From Streptosporangium lutulentum (GTDB lineage Bacteria > Actinomycetota > Actinomycetes > Streptosporangiales > Streptosporangiaceae), in NCBI RefSeq assembly GCF_030811455.1, contig NZ_JAUSQU010000001.1, forward strand, positions 3,658,001 to 3,722,000: a stretch of DNA of 64,000 nucleotides. The letters run 5' to 3'. Both the position numbers and the translations under genes were made by a program. The notes below the pieces were generated by a model. It was given only the letters and a program-made list of their open reading frames with translations. It was not told the DNA's origin and made no database searches. Positions 6,776-16,588 of the stretch are shown in pieces; within the stretch, counting starts at the first letter, position 1, and each line of letters opens with the position of its first letter.

Positions 6776-8382
6776 GACGCCTCGCGTGCGACGTGCTCGT
6801 GCACCAGCCGGACCGCCATCGCACCCTCACCCACGGCCGAGGCGACCCGCTTGACCGACTGGCTTCTGACGTCGCCCGCCGCGAAGACGCCCGGCAGGCT
6901 GGTCTCCAGGGGCAGGCCGTCGTCGAACCCGGTGAGAACGAATCCCTTGTCGTCGAGGGCGAGGGCGGGAGCGAGCCAGGCCGTGCACGGGTCCGCGCCG
7001 ATGAACACGAACATGGCCCGCGTGAGCAGACGCGTCCGCTCTCCGGTCTGATTGTTCTCGGCGATGACGGCCTCCAGGCCGTCGGTGCCGACGAGCTTGC
7101 ACACCTCGGTGTGGAGCATCACGTCCACCCGGGGATTGTTCTTGATCCGATCAGTGAGATAGTGCGACATGTCCTGCTCGAGGGCTTCGCCGCGGATGAG
7201 CAGGCGCACCGAGGAGGCGTGCTCGGACAGGAAGATCGTCGCCTGGCCGGCCGAGTTTCCACCGCCCACCACCACGACCTGTTCGCCCTTGCAGAGCCCG
7301 GCCTCGGCCAGGGTCGCGGCGTAGTACACGCCGTTGCCCTCGAAGTCCTCCAGCCTCGGCACCGCCGGCTTGCGGTAGCGCGCTCCGGTGGCGATGATCA
7401 CCGTGCGACCGTGGACCGGCGGCCCCTCGCCGAGGCCCACGGTGTAGTGGCCGTCCCGCCGCTCCAGCCAGGCGGCCTCGGCCGGGAGCCCGAAGGACGC
7501 GCCGAACTTCTCGGCCTGGACGACGGCCCGCTCGGTGAGTTCGGCGCCGGAGATGCCCAGGGGGAAGCCGAGATAGTTCTCGATGCACGAGGAGGTGCCC
7601 GCCTGCCCACCGAGCGCGACCGCGTCGAGCATCACCGTGCTCAGCCCTTCCGACGCTCCGTACACCGCCGCCGCCAGGCCCGCCGGGCCCGCCCCCACGA
7701 TGACGAGGTCGGCGACGGTCTCCGGCGCGGCCGGCATGGGCAGGCCGACGGCGCGGGCCAGCTCGGCGTTGCCGGGATTGCGCAGGACCCGGGTGCCGCC
7801 CAGGATCACGATCGGGGTCTGCTCCGACGTGATGCCGAGGTTCCGGATCAGCGCCTCCGCGTCCTTGTCCTCCTCCAGGTCGATCCACCGGTGCGGCAGC
7901 CGGTTCCTGGCGGCGAACTCGCGTAGCCTCCGGGTGTCGGGCGAGTAGCGGGAGCCGATGCCCCTCAGGCCCGACCCACTGGTGATCAGCAACGAGCGGC
8001 GGATGATGTAGGCCCGCAGGACCAGGTCCCCCAGCTCGCAGTCGCGGGCGACGATCTCCCGCAGGCGCCAGGCCGGAACCGCCAGGACCTCACCCGCCTC
8101 GCAGGCGACCGACGCCAGGAAGGCCTTCAGGCCCGTGAGCAGCCCCAGCTCGCCGAGGAAGCGACCGGGCCCGTGCACCCAGGTCACCTGCTCGTCGTCG
8201 ACGCCGGCCACCTTCCCCGCCAGGATGACGAAGAACTCCGGGTAGTCCTCGCCCTGCCTGATCAGGACGTCGCCCACCCGGGTGGGCCGGCGGGTTCCGT
8301 AGGGTGTGAGCCTGTCGATCTGCTCGTCGCTCAACCGGGGAAATGCTCCGTGATGGTCGGGCGTCTCCGTGAACGTGTCCAT
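6760..8382 (-). CDS. cyclic nucleotide-binding domain / thioredoxin reductase-like FAD oxidoreductase
   Basis: This 540-residue fusion starts with a cNMP-binding (Crp-type) domain at about residues 25-130 (RPTRVGDVLIRQGEDYPEFF, GRFLGELGLLTG). A thioredoxin/glutaredoxin-like segment follows at about 145-215 (QTPIVILGGTRVLRNPGN), then a thioredoxin-reductase fold: FAD motif VIVGAGPAGLAAA at about 228, NAD(P)H motif VVVGGGNSAGQA, and C-terminal PGVFAAGDV. The redox CxxC of true TrxR is absent: its usual place in the nucleotide domain reads GVYYAATLAEAGLC. The ATG at 8382 has GGAAGG 9 nt upstream and lies just after the stop of the thioredoxin remnant, so it is probably the last gene of the chaperone operon. 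Confidence 0.85.
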   Translation of the reverse strand: MDTFTETPDHHGAFPRLSDEQIDRLTPYGTRRPTRVGDVLIRQGEDYPEFFVILAGKVAGVDDEQVTWVHGPGRFLGELGLLTGLKAFLASVACEAGEVLAVPAWRLREIVARDCELGDLVLRAYIIRRSLLITSGSGLRGIGSRYSPDTRRLREFAARNRLPHRWIDLEEDKDAEALIRNLGITSEQTPIVILGGTRVLRNPGNAELARAVGLPMPAAPETVADLVIVGAGPAGLAAAVYGASEGLSTVMLDAVALGGQAGTSSCIENYLGFPLGISGAELTERAVVQAEKFGASFGLPAEAAWLERRDGHYTVGLGEGPPVHGRTVIIATGARYRKPAVPRLEDFEGNGVYYAATLAEAGLCKGEQVVVVGGGNSAGQATIFLSEHASSVRLLIRGEALEQDMSHYLTDRIKNNPRVDVMLHTEVCKLVGTDGLEAVIAENNQTGERTRLLTRAMFVFIGADPCTAWLAPALALDDKGFVLTGFDDGLPLETSLPGVFAAGDVRSQSVKRVASAVGEGAMAVRLVHEHVAREASQPLG

Positions 8383-8383
8383 C

Positions 8384-8536
8384 TCAGCCATCCTTCCCGC
8401 CTGCCGTCGCACCCGCCGAGGCGAGCGCGCCCTCCACCCAGGTGCGCAGTTCGGTGACCGGCGCGGCGCCCGCCGCGATCGCGGGCACGCGGTTCTTCTT
8501 CCCGCAGTTCTTGCACTGCACGATGCGCGATGACAT
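8384..8536 (-). pseudogene. thioredoxin-2 remnant lacking the catalytic core (50 aa)
   Basis: The ORF has a good ribosome-binding site (GGAGG before the ATG at 8536). It encodes MSSRIVQCKNCGKKNRVP, which matches the N-terminal zinc-ribbon half of thioredoxin 2 (TrxC). It passes directly into APVTELRTWVEGALASAG, which looks like the C-terminal helix of the same protein. The roughly 95 residues between, including the second zinc CxxC and the catalytic WCGPC, are missing, and the frame is kept. Normal length is about 145. It sits between clpB and the reductase-like gene, whose ATG overlaps or abuts its stop. It may be a decayed gene or a small zinc-knuckle protein. Confidence 0.55.
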
Positions 8537-8548
8537 GGCCGGTCCTCC

Positions 8549-11155
8549 TCATTCGTAGGTGACCACGAGTTCTCCGCCGGCGAGGCCGACCCGGATCACG
8601 GAGCCCTCCTGGGCCTCCCCTGTGATCAGCGCACGTCCGATGCGGGTCTCGACCTCCCTCGCGATGAACCGGCGCAGCGGGCGGGCGCCGTACACGGGGT
8701 CGTATCCCCGCTCGGCGATGTACCTGAGCGCGTCCTCGGAGACCTCCAGCCGGATCCCCCGCCGGTCGAGCCGGCCGCGCAGCTCGCCGAGCATGAGGTC
8801 GACGATGCGCTCGATCTCCTCGGGGGTGAGCGGCTTGAAGATCACGATGTCGTCCACCCGGTTGAGGAACTCGGGACGGAAGCGGGAGCGCAGCTCCGCC
8901 ATGACCTGCTGCTTGGCGTCCTGTTTGATCTCGCCCCCCGGGGTGACGCCCTCCAGGAGGTAGATGGAGCCGATGTTGGAGGTCATGATCAGGACGGTGT
9001 TGCGGAAGTCGACGGTCCTGCCCTGCGCGTCGGTGAGCCGCCCGTCGTCCAGCACCTGGAGCAGCGTGTTGAAGACGTCGGAATGCGCCTTCTCCACCTC
9101 GTCGAACAGCACGACGGAGTAGGGCTTGCGTCGTACGGCCTCGGTGAGCTGACCGCCCTCCTCGTATCCGACGTAGCCCGGAGGCGCGCCGACGAGGCGG
9201 CTGACCGTGTGCCGCTCCTGATACTCGCTCATGTCGATGCGGACCATGTTGTCCTCGGTGTCGAACAACGCCTCCGCGAGCGCCTTGGCCAGCTCGGTCT
9301 TGCCGACCCCCGTCGGGCCCAGGAAGATGAACGATCCGATCGGCCGGCGCGGATCCTTGATGCCGGAACGGGCCCGGATGACGGCGTCGGCCACCAGCTG
9401 CACCGCCTCGTCCTGGCCGATCACCCGCTCGTGCAGGATCTCGTCGAGGCGCAGCAGCTTCTCCCGCTCCCCCTCCTGCAGGCGGCTCACCGGGATGCCC
9501 GTCCACCTGGAGACGATCATCGAGATCTCGTCGTCGGTGACGACCTCGCGCAGCAGGCGCGCGACGCCCTGCTTGTTGAGCAGACGTTCCTCCTCGGTCC
9601 GCAGCCGCCGTTCGAGCTCGGGCAGCTTGCCGTGCCGCAGCTCGGCCGCGCGGTTGAGGTCGTAGTCGCGCTCGGCCCGCTCGGCCTCGGCGCGCACCTG
9701 CTCCATCTCGCTGCGCAGGGCCTGGACCGTGCGCAGCGCCTGGCGTTCGGCCTCCCACTGCGCGCGCATGGCATCGGCCCCGGCGCGCAGGTCGGCGAGC
9801 TCCCTGCGCAGCTCCTCCAGGCGGGCCCTGCTCGCGGTGTCCTCCTCCTTGGCGAGTGCGGTCTCCTCGATCTCCAGCCGCATCACCCGGCGGGTGAGCT
9901 CGTCGAGCTCGGCCGGCATGGAGTCGATCTCCGTACGGAGCATCGCGCAGGCCTCGTCCACCAGGTCGATGGCCTTGTCGGGAAGGAACCTGTCGGAGAT
10001 GTAACGGTGGCTCAGCACGACGGCGGCCACCAGGGCACTGTCCTGGATCTTCACCCCGTGGAAGACCTCCAGCCGCTCGCGCAGGCCACGCAGGATCGAC
10101 ACGGCGTCCTCGACCGAGGGCTCGTCGATCATCACCGGCTGGAAGCGGCGCTCCAGGGCGGCGTCCTTCTCGACGTGTTTGCGATACTCCCCGAGGGTCG
10201 TCGCCCCGATCATGTGCAGCTCGCCGCGGGCGAGCATGGGTTTGAGCATGTTGCCCGCGTCCATGGCGCCCTCCGCCGCGCCGGCGCCCACCACCGTGTG
10301 CATCTCGTCGACGAAGAGCAGGATCCGCCCCTCGGAGGCCTTGACCTCGCTCAGCACCGCCTTCAGGCGTTCCTCGAACTCACCCCGGTACTTGGCGCCG
10401 GCCACGAGCGAGCCCATGTCGAGGCTGAAGATCGTTTTTCCTTTGAGTCCCTCGGGCACGTCCCCGTTGTCGATCCGCTGGGCGAGACCCTCCACGATGG
10501 CGGTCTTGCCCACTCCGGGATCGCCGACCAGGACGGGGTTGTTCTTGGTCTTGCGGGACAGGATCTGTATGACACGGCGGATCTCGGCGTCGCGCCCGAT
10601 GACCGGGTCGAGTTTGCCCGCCGTCGCGTCGGCCACCAGATCGCGCCCGTACTTCTCCAGCGCCTCGTAGGCGACCTCGGGCATCGCCGACGTCACCCGC
10701 TGGTTACCCCGGATCGAGGTGAGCGCCTTGAGGAAGTTGTCCCTGCTCAGCCCCCTCTGGTGCAGCAGCCATCCGGCGGCGGTCTCGTTCCCCTCCTCTA
10801 TCAGGGCGATGAGCAGGTGCTCGACCGAGACGTACTCGTCCTTGAGCCGGTCGGCCTCGCGCTTGGCCGCCTCCAGCAGGCGTGACAGCCGCTGCGTCAC
10901 GTAGACCTGGCCGGGCTCGGCCCCGGGCCCGCTGACCCGGGGCCTGCGGCTCAGCTCGGCCTCCAGCTCCTCCCTGAGCCGGTTGGGGTCGGCGTCGGCG
11001 GCGAGCATAAGACGGGGTATCAGCCCCTCAGGCTGGTCGAGCAACGCCAGCAGCAGGTGCTCACCGTCGACTTCGGTATGACCGAAGCGAAGGGCCTTGG
11101 TCTGGGCGTCGTGCAGCGCTTCCTGCGACTTCTGCGTCAGCTGGTTCAGGTCCAC
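8549..11155 (-). CDS. clpB: ATP-dependent disaggregase ClpB
   Basis: This 868-residue Hsp100 chaperone solubilises aggregated protein together with DnaK/DnaJ/GrpE. It has Clp N repeats (about 1-145), a first AAA domain with Walker A GDPGVGKT (about 205), the M-domain coiled coil (about 410-530, rich in Arg, Glu and Leu), and a second AAA domain with [18 protein letters not shown] (about 605). No ClpP-docking loop is expected or seen. The start is GTG at 11155, preceded by AAGGAGG and lying inside the last codons of cbpM (10-bp overlap), which implies translational coupling in the dnaK operon. Confidence 0.97.
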   Translation of the reverse strand: MDLNQLTQKSQEALHDAQTKALRFGHTEVDGEHLLLALLDQPEGLIPRLMLAADADPNRLREELEAELSRRPRVSGPGAEPGQVYVTQRLSRLLEAAKREADRLKDEYVSVEHLLIALIEEGNETAAGWLLHQRGLSRDNFLKALTSIRGNQRVTSAMPEVAYEALEKYGRDLVADATAGKLDPVIGRDAEIRRVIQILSRKTKNNPVLVGDPGVGKTAIVEGLAQRIDNGDVPEGLKGKTIFSLDMGSLVAGAKYRGEFEERLKAVLSEVKASEGRILLFVDEMHTVVGAGAAEGAMDAGNMLKPMLARGELHMIGATTLGEYRKHVEKDAALERRFQPVMIDEPSVEDAVSILRGLRERLEVFHGVKIQDSALVAAVVLSHRYISDRFLPDKAIDLVDEACAMLRTEIDSMPAELDELTRRVMRLEIEETALAKEEDTASRARLEELRRELADLRAGADAMRAQWEAERQALRTVQALRSEMEQVRAEAERAERDYDLNRAAELRHGKLPELERRLRTEEERLLNKQGVARLLREVVTDDEISMIVSRWTGIPVSRLQEGEREKLLRLDEILHERVIGQDEAVQLVADAVIRARSGIKDPRRPIGSFIFLGPTGVGKTELAKALAEALFDTEDNMVRIDMSEYQERHTVSRLVGAPPGYVGYEEGGQLTEAVRRKPYSVVLFDEVEKAHSDVFNTLLQVLDDGRLTDAQGRTVDFRNTVLIMTSNIGSIYLLEGVTPGGEIKQDAKQQVMAELRSRFRPEFLNRVDDIVIFKPLTPEEIERIVDLMLGELRGRLDRRGIRLEVSEDALRYIAERGYDPVYGARPLRRFIAREVETRIGRALITGEAQEGSVIRVGLAGGELVVTYE

Positions 11156-11457
11156 GAAGAGCCTCCTTGGGGCCGGGAACGGTCGCGCAGGGCGGCCTCC
11201 AGTTCGGCGATGCGGTCCAGCAGATGCACCACGAGGCCGAGAGCGGCGTAGTTGAGCGAGAATCCCGCGCGCAGGCGCTGAACCCGCGCCATGACCCGCA
11301 GTTCAGGTATCGGGAACCACAGGCGGCCGGCGGCGTCGCGCTGAGCTTCGAGCACGCCGAGAACGACGAGGCGGCGCACCAGCTCCGGATGGGTCCCGGT
11401 GGCTCTGGCGAACGTCTCCAGGTCCAGCCGGTCCGGCCTGGTGAGGGAGTAGGTCAT
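11146..11457 (-). CDS. cbpM: CbpM-like chaperone modulator (MerR_2 fold)
   Basis: The protein has 103 residues with a MerR-like helical segment ([40 protein letters not shown]) and a C-terminal leucine-rich helix. It lacks the DNA-recognition pattern of HspR. CbpM proteins bind the J-domain of CbpA-type DnaJ and inhibit it. Its place directly after a zinc-less DnaJ fits that pairing. The ATG at 11457 shares a base with the dnaJ stop (TGATG) and has GGAGG 5 nt upstream. HspR would be the alternative, but the length and the missing MerR recognition helix argue against it. Confidence 0.75.
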   Translation of the reverse strand: MTYSLTRPDRLDLETFARATGTHPELVRRLVVLGVLEAQRDAAGRLWFPIPELRVMARVQRLRAGFSLNYAALGLVVHLLDRIAELEAALRDRSRPQGGSSWT

Positions 11458-12392
11458 CACCGCCTCCTCGGATCGAACGTCGAGACCGCGGCGAGCCGCT
11501 CGAACAGGTGCCGCTCCTCTTCCGACAGCCGTGGCGGAACCATGATCCGCACCTCGGCGTACAGGTCACCCGGCTTGCCCCGGGAGCTGGGCATCCCCCT
11601 GCCGCGCAATCGCAGCCGCCGGCCGCTGGACGTGCCCGCGGGCACCTTGACCTTGGCCTCGCCCCCCGGGGTCTCGACCACGACGGAGGCGCCGAGCGCC
11701 GCCTCCCACGGGGTGACGGGGAGGTTGACGTAGATGTCGCGGCCCTTGACCCGGTAGCGGGGATGCGGCGCGATCCTGACGATCAGGTAGAGGTCGCCGG
11801 CGGGAGCCCCGTCACCGCCCCTGCCTCCCTGCCCGGCCAGCCTGATGCGCTGCCCGTCGGTCACACCCGCGGGAATCCCGACCTCCAGCCTGCGCGAGTC
11901 GCCCAGGACGATCGAACGCCGGCCGCCGTGGTAGGCCTCCTCCACGGTCAGCTCGATCTCGGCCTCCTGATCGGCGCCGGGGATCGGCCCCCAGTTCCGG
12001 CCCGCCCGGCCCCCGCGACCGGTGAAGATGCCTCCGAGGAGATCCTCGAGGTCGATGTCCTGGGCGAACCCCCCGCCGAACCCCGCGGCCCCTGCCCCTG
12101 CCCTGCCCTGCCCGGCCCGGCCTCGGGCGCGCGCCCAGGTCTCCGGGTCCACGCCCTCGGGCACCTGGCGGAAGTCGGCGCCGAACGCGTCGTAGCGGCG
12201 CCGGGTCGCCGGGTCGGACAGGACGCTGTAGGCCTCCGACGCCTCCTTGAACCGATCCTCGGCGGCCGGGTCCTTGTTGACGTCGGGATGGTTGTCCCGT
12301 GCCAGCTTCCGGTAGGCGCGCTGGATCTCGTCCTGGCTCGCGTTTCTCGGCACCCCGAGGATCTCGTAGAAGTCGCGTCCGGGGGGCATCAT
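11457..12392 (-). CDS. dnaJ: DnaJ/CbpA family co-chaperone without zinc-finger domain
   Basis: The 311-residue protein opens with a J-domain (residues 7-70, [20 protein letters not shown], with the HPD tripeptide in NHPDVNKD). A Gly/Ala-rich linker follows, then the two C-terminal beta-sandwich domains ([54 protein letters not shown]). The four CxxCxGxG zinc motifs of class A DnaJ are absent, so it is CbpA-like (class B). It stimulates the DnaK ATPase. The start overlaps the grpE stop (ATGA); an adjacent ATG at 12389 is equally possible. Confidence 0.93.
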   Translation of the reverse strand: MMPPGRDFYEILGVPRNASQDEIQRAYRKLARDNHPDVNKDPAAEDRFKEASEAYSVLSDPATRRRYDAFGADFRQVPEGVDPETWARARGRAGQGRAGAGAAGFGGGFAQDIDLEDLLGGIFTGRGGRAGRNWGPIPGADQEAEIELTVEEAYHGGRRSIVLGDSRRLEVGIPAGVTDGQRIRLAGQGGRGGDGAPAGDLYLIVRIAPHPRYRVKGRDIYVNLPVTPWEAALGASVVVETPGGEAKVKVPAGTSSGRRLRLRGRGMPSSRGKPGDLYAEVRIMVPPRLSEEERHLFERLAAVSTFDPRRR

Positions 12393-13033
12393 TCCCCCTT
12401 GGCCACCACGACCATCGCGGGCCGCAGCTGCCGTTCGCCGTCTCCGTAGGCAGGCCTTATCACGTGCAGGACGGTTCCTTCGGGGGCGTCCTCCTGCGTG
12501 AGCACGGCCACCGCCTCGTGCCTGGCCGGGTCGAACATCGTCCCGGCGTCGTCGCGGCGGGCGAAGCCGAGGCGGGAGAGCACGTCCTGGGCCTGGTCCC
12601 GGATCGCTTTCAGCCCCTCGACGATCGACGCGGGATCGGTCTCCGCGTGTTCGAGGGCGCGTTCCAGGTTGTCCAGGACGGGCAACCACTCGGCGGCCGC
12701 CCGTGCCTGTTCGTCGGCCCGCACCCGCTCAACGTCCCGGATAACGCGTTTGCGAAGGTTGTCCAGGTCTGCCAGAGCGCGTCGCCAGCGGTCCTCCAGG
12801 TCGGAGACCTGTGTCTGGAGCTCCTCGATCCGCTGCCGAAGCCCTGCCGCATCCGGTCCGGTGCCGGTCTCCGGCTCAGCTCCCCGCTCCCGCGCGGCGC
12901 CGGTCTCCGGTTCAGTCATCCGCTCCGGCCCGATGCCGGCGCCCGGACCGGCCCTCCGCTCCCGCGCGGTGCCTTCGTCCGGGACGGCGTGCTCGGTGCG
13001 CCCGGTTTCCCTTGGTTCGGATCGCTCATTCAT
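12389..13033 (-). CDS. grpE: nucleotide exchange factor GrpE
   Basis: This 214-residue protein releases ADP from DnaK. The first 70 residues are a low-complexity Glu/Pro/Gly/Arg segment with an imperfect internal repeat. Then come the long GrpE coiled coil ([32 protein letters not shown]) and the C-terminal beta domain ending in [12 protein letters not shown]. The ATG at 13033 lies inside the end of dnaK (8-bp overlap), so translation is coupled. Longer upstream starts would run through dnaK coding sequence and are unlikely. Confidence 0.95.
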   Translation of the reverse strand: MNERSEPRETGRTEHAVPDEGTARERRAGPGAGIGPERMTEPETGAARERGAEPETGTGPDAAGLRQRIEELQTQVSDLEDRWRRALADLDNLRKRVIRDVERVRADEQARAAAEWLPVLDNLERALEHAETDPASIVEGLKAIRDQAQDVLSRLGFARRDDAGTMFDPARHEAVAVLTQEDAPEGTVLHVIRPAYGDGERQLRPAMVVVAKGE

Positions 13034-14948
13034 TGGTCGTGAACTCCGCATCGATGACGTCGTCGTCGTTCCCGCCCTGACCGCCCTGACCGCCCTGGCC
13101 ACCCTGAGCTCCCTGAGCGCCTTCTCCCGGCCGGCCGGGACCGCCCGAAGGGCCGGAGGCCGACGCTCCGAGGCTGTGGTACGACTGCTGCAGGTCGGTC
13201 GTGAGAGCCCGGAGCCGATCGAGCGGAACCTCCTGCTTGACCGCCTCGCGGGCGTCGGTCACCAGCATCTCGGCCCGCGCCTTCTCATGGACGGGCACCG
13301 CGTCCCCCAGCTCCGCCAGGCGCCGTTCCACCTGGTAGGCGACGCTGTCGAGCTCGTTGCGCGCGTCGATCAGCTGCCGCAGCCGCTGGTCCTCGTCACG
13401 GTGCCGCTCGGCGTCGGCGACCATCCGCTCGACCTCGTTCTGGTCCAGGGTCGAGCTCTCGGTGATGGTGATGCGCTGCTCGGCGCCGGTGTCCTTGTCC
13501 TTGGCGGAGACGTTCAGGATCCCGTTGGCGTCGATGTCGAAGGTCACTTCGATCTGGGGTACGCCGCGCGGCGCCGGCCTGATGTTCTCCAGTCGGAACC
13601 GTCCGAGGACCCGGTTGTCGGCGGCGCGCTCACGCTCGCCCTGCAGCACCACGACGTCCACGGCGGTCTGGTTGTCCTCCGCGGTGCTGAACACCTCGGA
13701 GCGGCGGGCCGGAATTGTGGTGTTCCGCTCGATGACCTTGGTCATGATCCCACCGAGTGTCTCGATGCCCAGCGAGAGCGGCGTCACGTCGAGCAGGACG
13801 ACGTCCTTCACCTCGCCCTTGATGACGGCCGCCTGCACCGCGGCGCCCAGCGCCACGACCTCGTCGGGGTTGACCGTCATGTTCGGGTCCTTGCCTCCCG
13901 TCATGCGGCGCACCAGGTTCTGTACGGCGGGCATCCTGGTCGAGCCGCCCACCAGGATCACCTCGTCGATGTCGTCGGCGGTGAGCTTGGCGTCGGACAT
14001 GGCCTGCTGGACCGGACCCTTGCAGCGCTCGACGAGATCGGCGGTGATCTCCTCGAACGTCGCCCGCCTGAGCGTGGTGTTCAGGTGCTTGGGCCCCGAG
14101 GCGTCCGCGGTGATGAAGGGCAGGCTGACCTGCGTCTGGGTGACCGAGGACAGCTCGACCTTGGCCTTCTCCGCCGCCTCGAACAGCCTCTGCAGGGCCT
14201 GGGGGTCGCTGCGCAGGTCGATGCCGTTGTCCCGCTGGAACTCGTCGGCGAGATGGTCGACGATGCGCCGGTCGAAGTCGTCCCCGCCCAGGTGGGTGTC
14301 ACCCGCGGTCGCGAGCACCTCGACGACACCCTCACCGACGGTGAGGACGCTGACGTCGAAGGTCCCGCCGCCCAGGTCGAAGACCAGCACGGTCTCGTTC
14401 TCCTTGCGGTCCAGGCCGTAGGCGAGGGCCGCCGCGGTCGGCTCGTTGATGATCCGCAGCACCTCAAGACCCGCGATCTTTCCCGCGTCCTTGGTCGCCT
14501 GGCGCTGGGAGTCGTTGAAGTAGGCGGGCACGGTGATGACGGCCTCGGTGACCTTCTCCCCGAGGAACTTCGAGGCGTCGTCCACGAGCTTGCGCAGGAC
14601 CGCGGCGGCGATCTCCTCGGGCGCGTACGACTTTCCGTAGACCGTGAAACGAACGGCCCCGTCCGGCCCCGAGACCACGTCGAACGACACGGCGTTCAGC
14701 TCGCTGGCGACCTCGTCGTGGCGGCGGCCGATGAAACGCTTGGCCGAATAGATCGTTCCCTTGGGGTTGAGGATCGCCTGGCGGCGGGCCAGTTGCCCTA
14801 CCAGACGCTCTCCCTGCTCGGTGAACGCCACCACCGACGGCGTCGTGCGCGCCCCCTCGGAGTTGGGAATCACCGTGGGTTTGTCACCTTCCATCGCGGC
14901 GATGACCGAGTTGGTGGTGCCAAGGTCGATTCCAACTGCTTTAGCCAT
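13026..14948 (-). CDS. dnaK: molecular chaperone DnaK (Hsp70)
   Basis: The protein has 640 residues. The ATPase domain opens with [18 protein letters not shown] and contains the phosphate-2 motif [16 protein letters not shown] and [14 protein letters not shown] substrate-binding domain ([16 protein letters not shown]) and a Gly/Gln-rich tail ending [13 protein letters not shown] follow. The ATG at 14948 has a strong AGGAGG 7 nt upstream. It is the first gene of dnaK-grpE-dnaJ-cbpM-clpB. I found no HAIR (CTTGAGT-N7-ACTCAAG) or CIRCE element in the 300 bp upstream, so the heat control is not evident. Confidence 0.98.
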   Translation of the reverse strand: MAKAVGIDLGTTNSVIAAMEGDKPTVIPNSEGARTTPSVVAFTEQGERLVGQLARRQAILNPKGTIYSAKRFIGRRHDEVASELNAVSFDVVSGPDGAVRFTVYGKSYAPEEIAAAVLRKLVDDASKFLGEKVTEAVITVPAYFNDSQRQATKDAGKIAGLEVLRIINEPTAAALAYGLDRKENETVLVFDLGGGTFDVSVLTVGEGVVEVLATAGDTHLGGDDFDRRIVDHLADEFQRDNGIDLRSDPQALQRLFEAAEKAKVELSSVTQTQVSLPFITADASGPKHLNTTLRRATFEEITADLVERCKGPVQQAMSDAKLTADDIDEVILVGGSTRMPAVQNLVRRMTGGKDPNMTVNPDEVVALGAAVQAAVIKGEVKDVVLLDVTPLSLGIETLGGIMTKVIERNTTIPARRSEVFSTAEDNQTAVDVVVLQGERERAADNRVLGRFRLENIRPAPRGVPQIEVTFDIDANGILNVSAKDKDTGAEQRITITESSTLDQNEVERMVADAERHRDEDQRLRQLIDARNELDSVAYQVERRLAELGDAVPVHEKARAEMLVTDAREAVKQEVPLDRLRALTTDLQQSYHSLGASASGPSGGPGRPGEGAQGAQGGQGGQGGQGGNDDDVIDAEFTTNE

Positions 14949-15266
14949 TTTGGCCTCCTGTTTGCGCCGACCCTCGCGTATGCGCCGATATCGACACCTA
15001 CATGCGCTGTGACGCCGACACTCGCCGGGCGGTGGCGGCGCCGCGTCCTCAGAACCGACGGTTCCATGCCTCGATGGGCCGCATGCCGGAGCGGCCGGGT
15101 ACGGCAGACCTCGTGAACGGACTCCCCCGTCTTCGTCCGGCTCGGCCCTCAGGGGGTCTCTCCGGCCGCGGCGGCGAACCCGGCGTCCGGCTCCCGGGGG
15201 TGCGAACGGTTCCGTCCGCACCGCCGTCCCTCACCGGAGGTTCTCCCACCTTGCGCGAAGCCTCCG
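14949..15266. other. 318-bp dnaK upstream region
   Basis: This holds the dnaK 5' region and presumably its promoter. No ORF with a ribosome-binding site was found. A short stem CCTCC-GTTATG-GGAGG lies near 15260-15277, at the 3' end of the next minus-strand gene, and may weakly terminate it. No HspR or HrcA operator is recognisable. Confidence 0.5.
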
Positions 15267-15767
15267 TTATGGGAGGTCTCTCATGTTGCCGGAAGCCTCT
15301 CGCTGCACCTGGGGCAGGCCGGCGTCGAGCAGCTTGCGCGCCTCGACCGCGTGCTCGGCCGTGACCAGGACCTCGTAACGCTCGGCGACCAGGGAACTGG
15401 AGGAGAGGAAGTCCCGTTTCCCTCCGGTGAGCGCGTGGGCGATCAGCCCGAAGATCGCTCCCGCTATGGCGCCCCAGATCAGACCCCACAGGGGCAGGGC
15501 GATCGGGAAGCCCCTGGCGAAGATCGCGAAGAACAGGCCGATCAGCAGACCGAACCAGGCACCCGAGGCGGCGCCCATCCCGGCCGCCCGCAGAGAGGTC
15601 AGCCGCCCGAGCACCTGTTCGATGAGCCGGAGGTTCACTCCGACGATCATCGTGTGCTCGACCGGGAACCGCTGGTCCGACAGATAGTCCACGGCCCGCT
15701 GGGCCTCGGCATAGGTATGGAAGGTGGACACGGGCTCGTGGCCGGTCAGAGTGATATCAGGTCGCAT
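15267..15767 (-). CDS. general stress protein-like membrane protein (glycine-zipper, 17M type)
   Basis: The protein has 166 residues. The N-terminal half (VSTFHTYAEAQRAVDYLSDQ, HTMIVGVNLRLIEQVLGRLT) and a C-terminal strand (YEVLVTAEHAVEARKLL) resemble the ferredoxin-like domain of Bacillus GSP17M proteins. Between them are two Gly/Ala-rich hydrophobic hairpins (AGMGAASGAWFGLLIGLFFA, WGLIWGAIAGAIFGLIAHAL). It is probably a membrane-associated stress protein of unknown function. The ATG at 15767 is chosen because GAAGGGA lies upstream; a longer form would lack a site. Confidence 0.65.
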   Translation of the reverse strand: MRPDITLTGHEPVSTFHTYAEAQRAVDYLSDQRFPVEHTMIVGVNLRLIEQVLGRLTSLRAAGMGAASGAWFGLLIGLFFAIFARGFPIALPLWGLIWGAIAGAIFGLIAHALTGGKRDFLSSSSLVAERYEVLVTAEHAVEARKLLDAGLPQVQREASGNMRDLP

Positions 15768-15857
15768 GGCGCTTCCCTTCACGGTGATTCCTCCTACCCA
15801 CCGTGACCGCACCGCGGCGATCGCACATCCCCAGGTCTGGTAATCAGTCCGCCGGCT

Positions 15858-16472
15858 TCAAGCCTCCTGCGCGGCCGTTTTCGCCGCTCTGCGCCTGACG
15901 AACAGCATGGTCCCGGCACCGACCAGCACCGCGGCCGCCAGCCCCGCCCAGGAGACGCCCTTGAGCCACTTCTCCGCGACCCTGCCCAGGTAGTAGACGA
16001 CCGCGGTGGTCCCGCCCGCCCAGACGATCCCGCCGAGCACGTTGGCGATCAGGAACTTCCAGTACGGCATCCGGACCGCACCCGCGAGCGGACCGGCCAG
16101 GATGCGCAGCAGCGCGACGAACCGGCCGAAGAACACCGTCCACATGCCGTAACGCTGGAAGTATCGCTCCGCCCTGCCGATGTGCCCCGGACCGAAATGC
16201 TTGGGGAACCTGCGGCCCAACCGGTCGAACATGGGCCTGCCGCCCTTGCGGCCGATGGCGTAGCCGATCGAGTCACCGACGATGGCTCCGGCGCTCGCGC
16301 AGACGCCCACCCAGATCGGGTCGACCGCCCCCTGCGCCGCCAGCAGCGCGGAACTGACCAGCACGATCTCCCCGGGCAGCGGAATGCCCAGGCTCTCCAC
16401 CCCGATCACCAAACCGACCAGGAGACAGATCCACAGCGGAGAGATCGCCTGGAGCCACGCGTCGACATGCAT
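15858..16472 (-). CDS. DedA family membrane protein (VTT/SNARE-associated domain)
   Basis: This 204-residue integral membrane protein has the DedA signature: ESLGIPLPGEIVLVSSALLA, GAIVGDSIGYAIGRKGG, FFGRFVALLRILAGPLAGAV and a late GGIVWAGGTTAVVYYLG segment. The conserved glutamate, the G-x-x-x-G-D and the FxRFxxxxR arginines are all present. DedA proteins act in envelope lipid (undecaprenyl-phosphate or phospholipid) translocation. The ATG at 16472 has AAGG 8 nt upstream. Confidence 0.9.
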   Translation of the reverse strand: MHVDAWLQAISPLWICLLVGLVIGVESLGIPLPGEIVLVSSALLAAQGAVDPIWVGVCASAGAIVGDSIGYAIGRKGGRPMFDRLGRRFPKHFGPGHIGRAERYFQRYGMWTVFFGRFVALLRILAGPLAGAVRMPYWKFLIANVLGGIVWAGGTTAVVYYLGRVAEKWLKGVSWAGLAAAVLVGAGTMLFVRRRAAKTAAQEA

Positions 16473-16588
16473 GACAGACACCTTATTGCGGCGTCCCGAC
16501 CGCCCCTCTCAGGCCGGGGCGGAGCCCGACGCCACGATCTCCCTCACCACGGAGGCGCCGACGGCCGGGCGGTACCGGAAACCACGGC

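Noticed and set aside
9083..10885. 600-codon plus-strand frame opposite clpB
   Set aside because: Antisense to clpB, His/Arg/Gln-rich, with no ribosome-binding site or motif.
12498..15116. 872-codon plus-strand frame opposite grpE and dnaK
   Set aside because: It is explained by codon bias of dnaK and grpE on the other strand.
14949..15266. HAIR or CIRCE element upstream of dnaK
   Set aside because: Looked for both consensus sequences on both strands and found no acceptable match.
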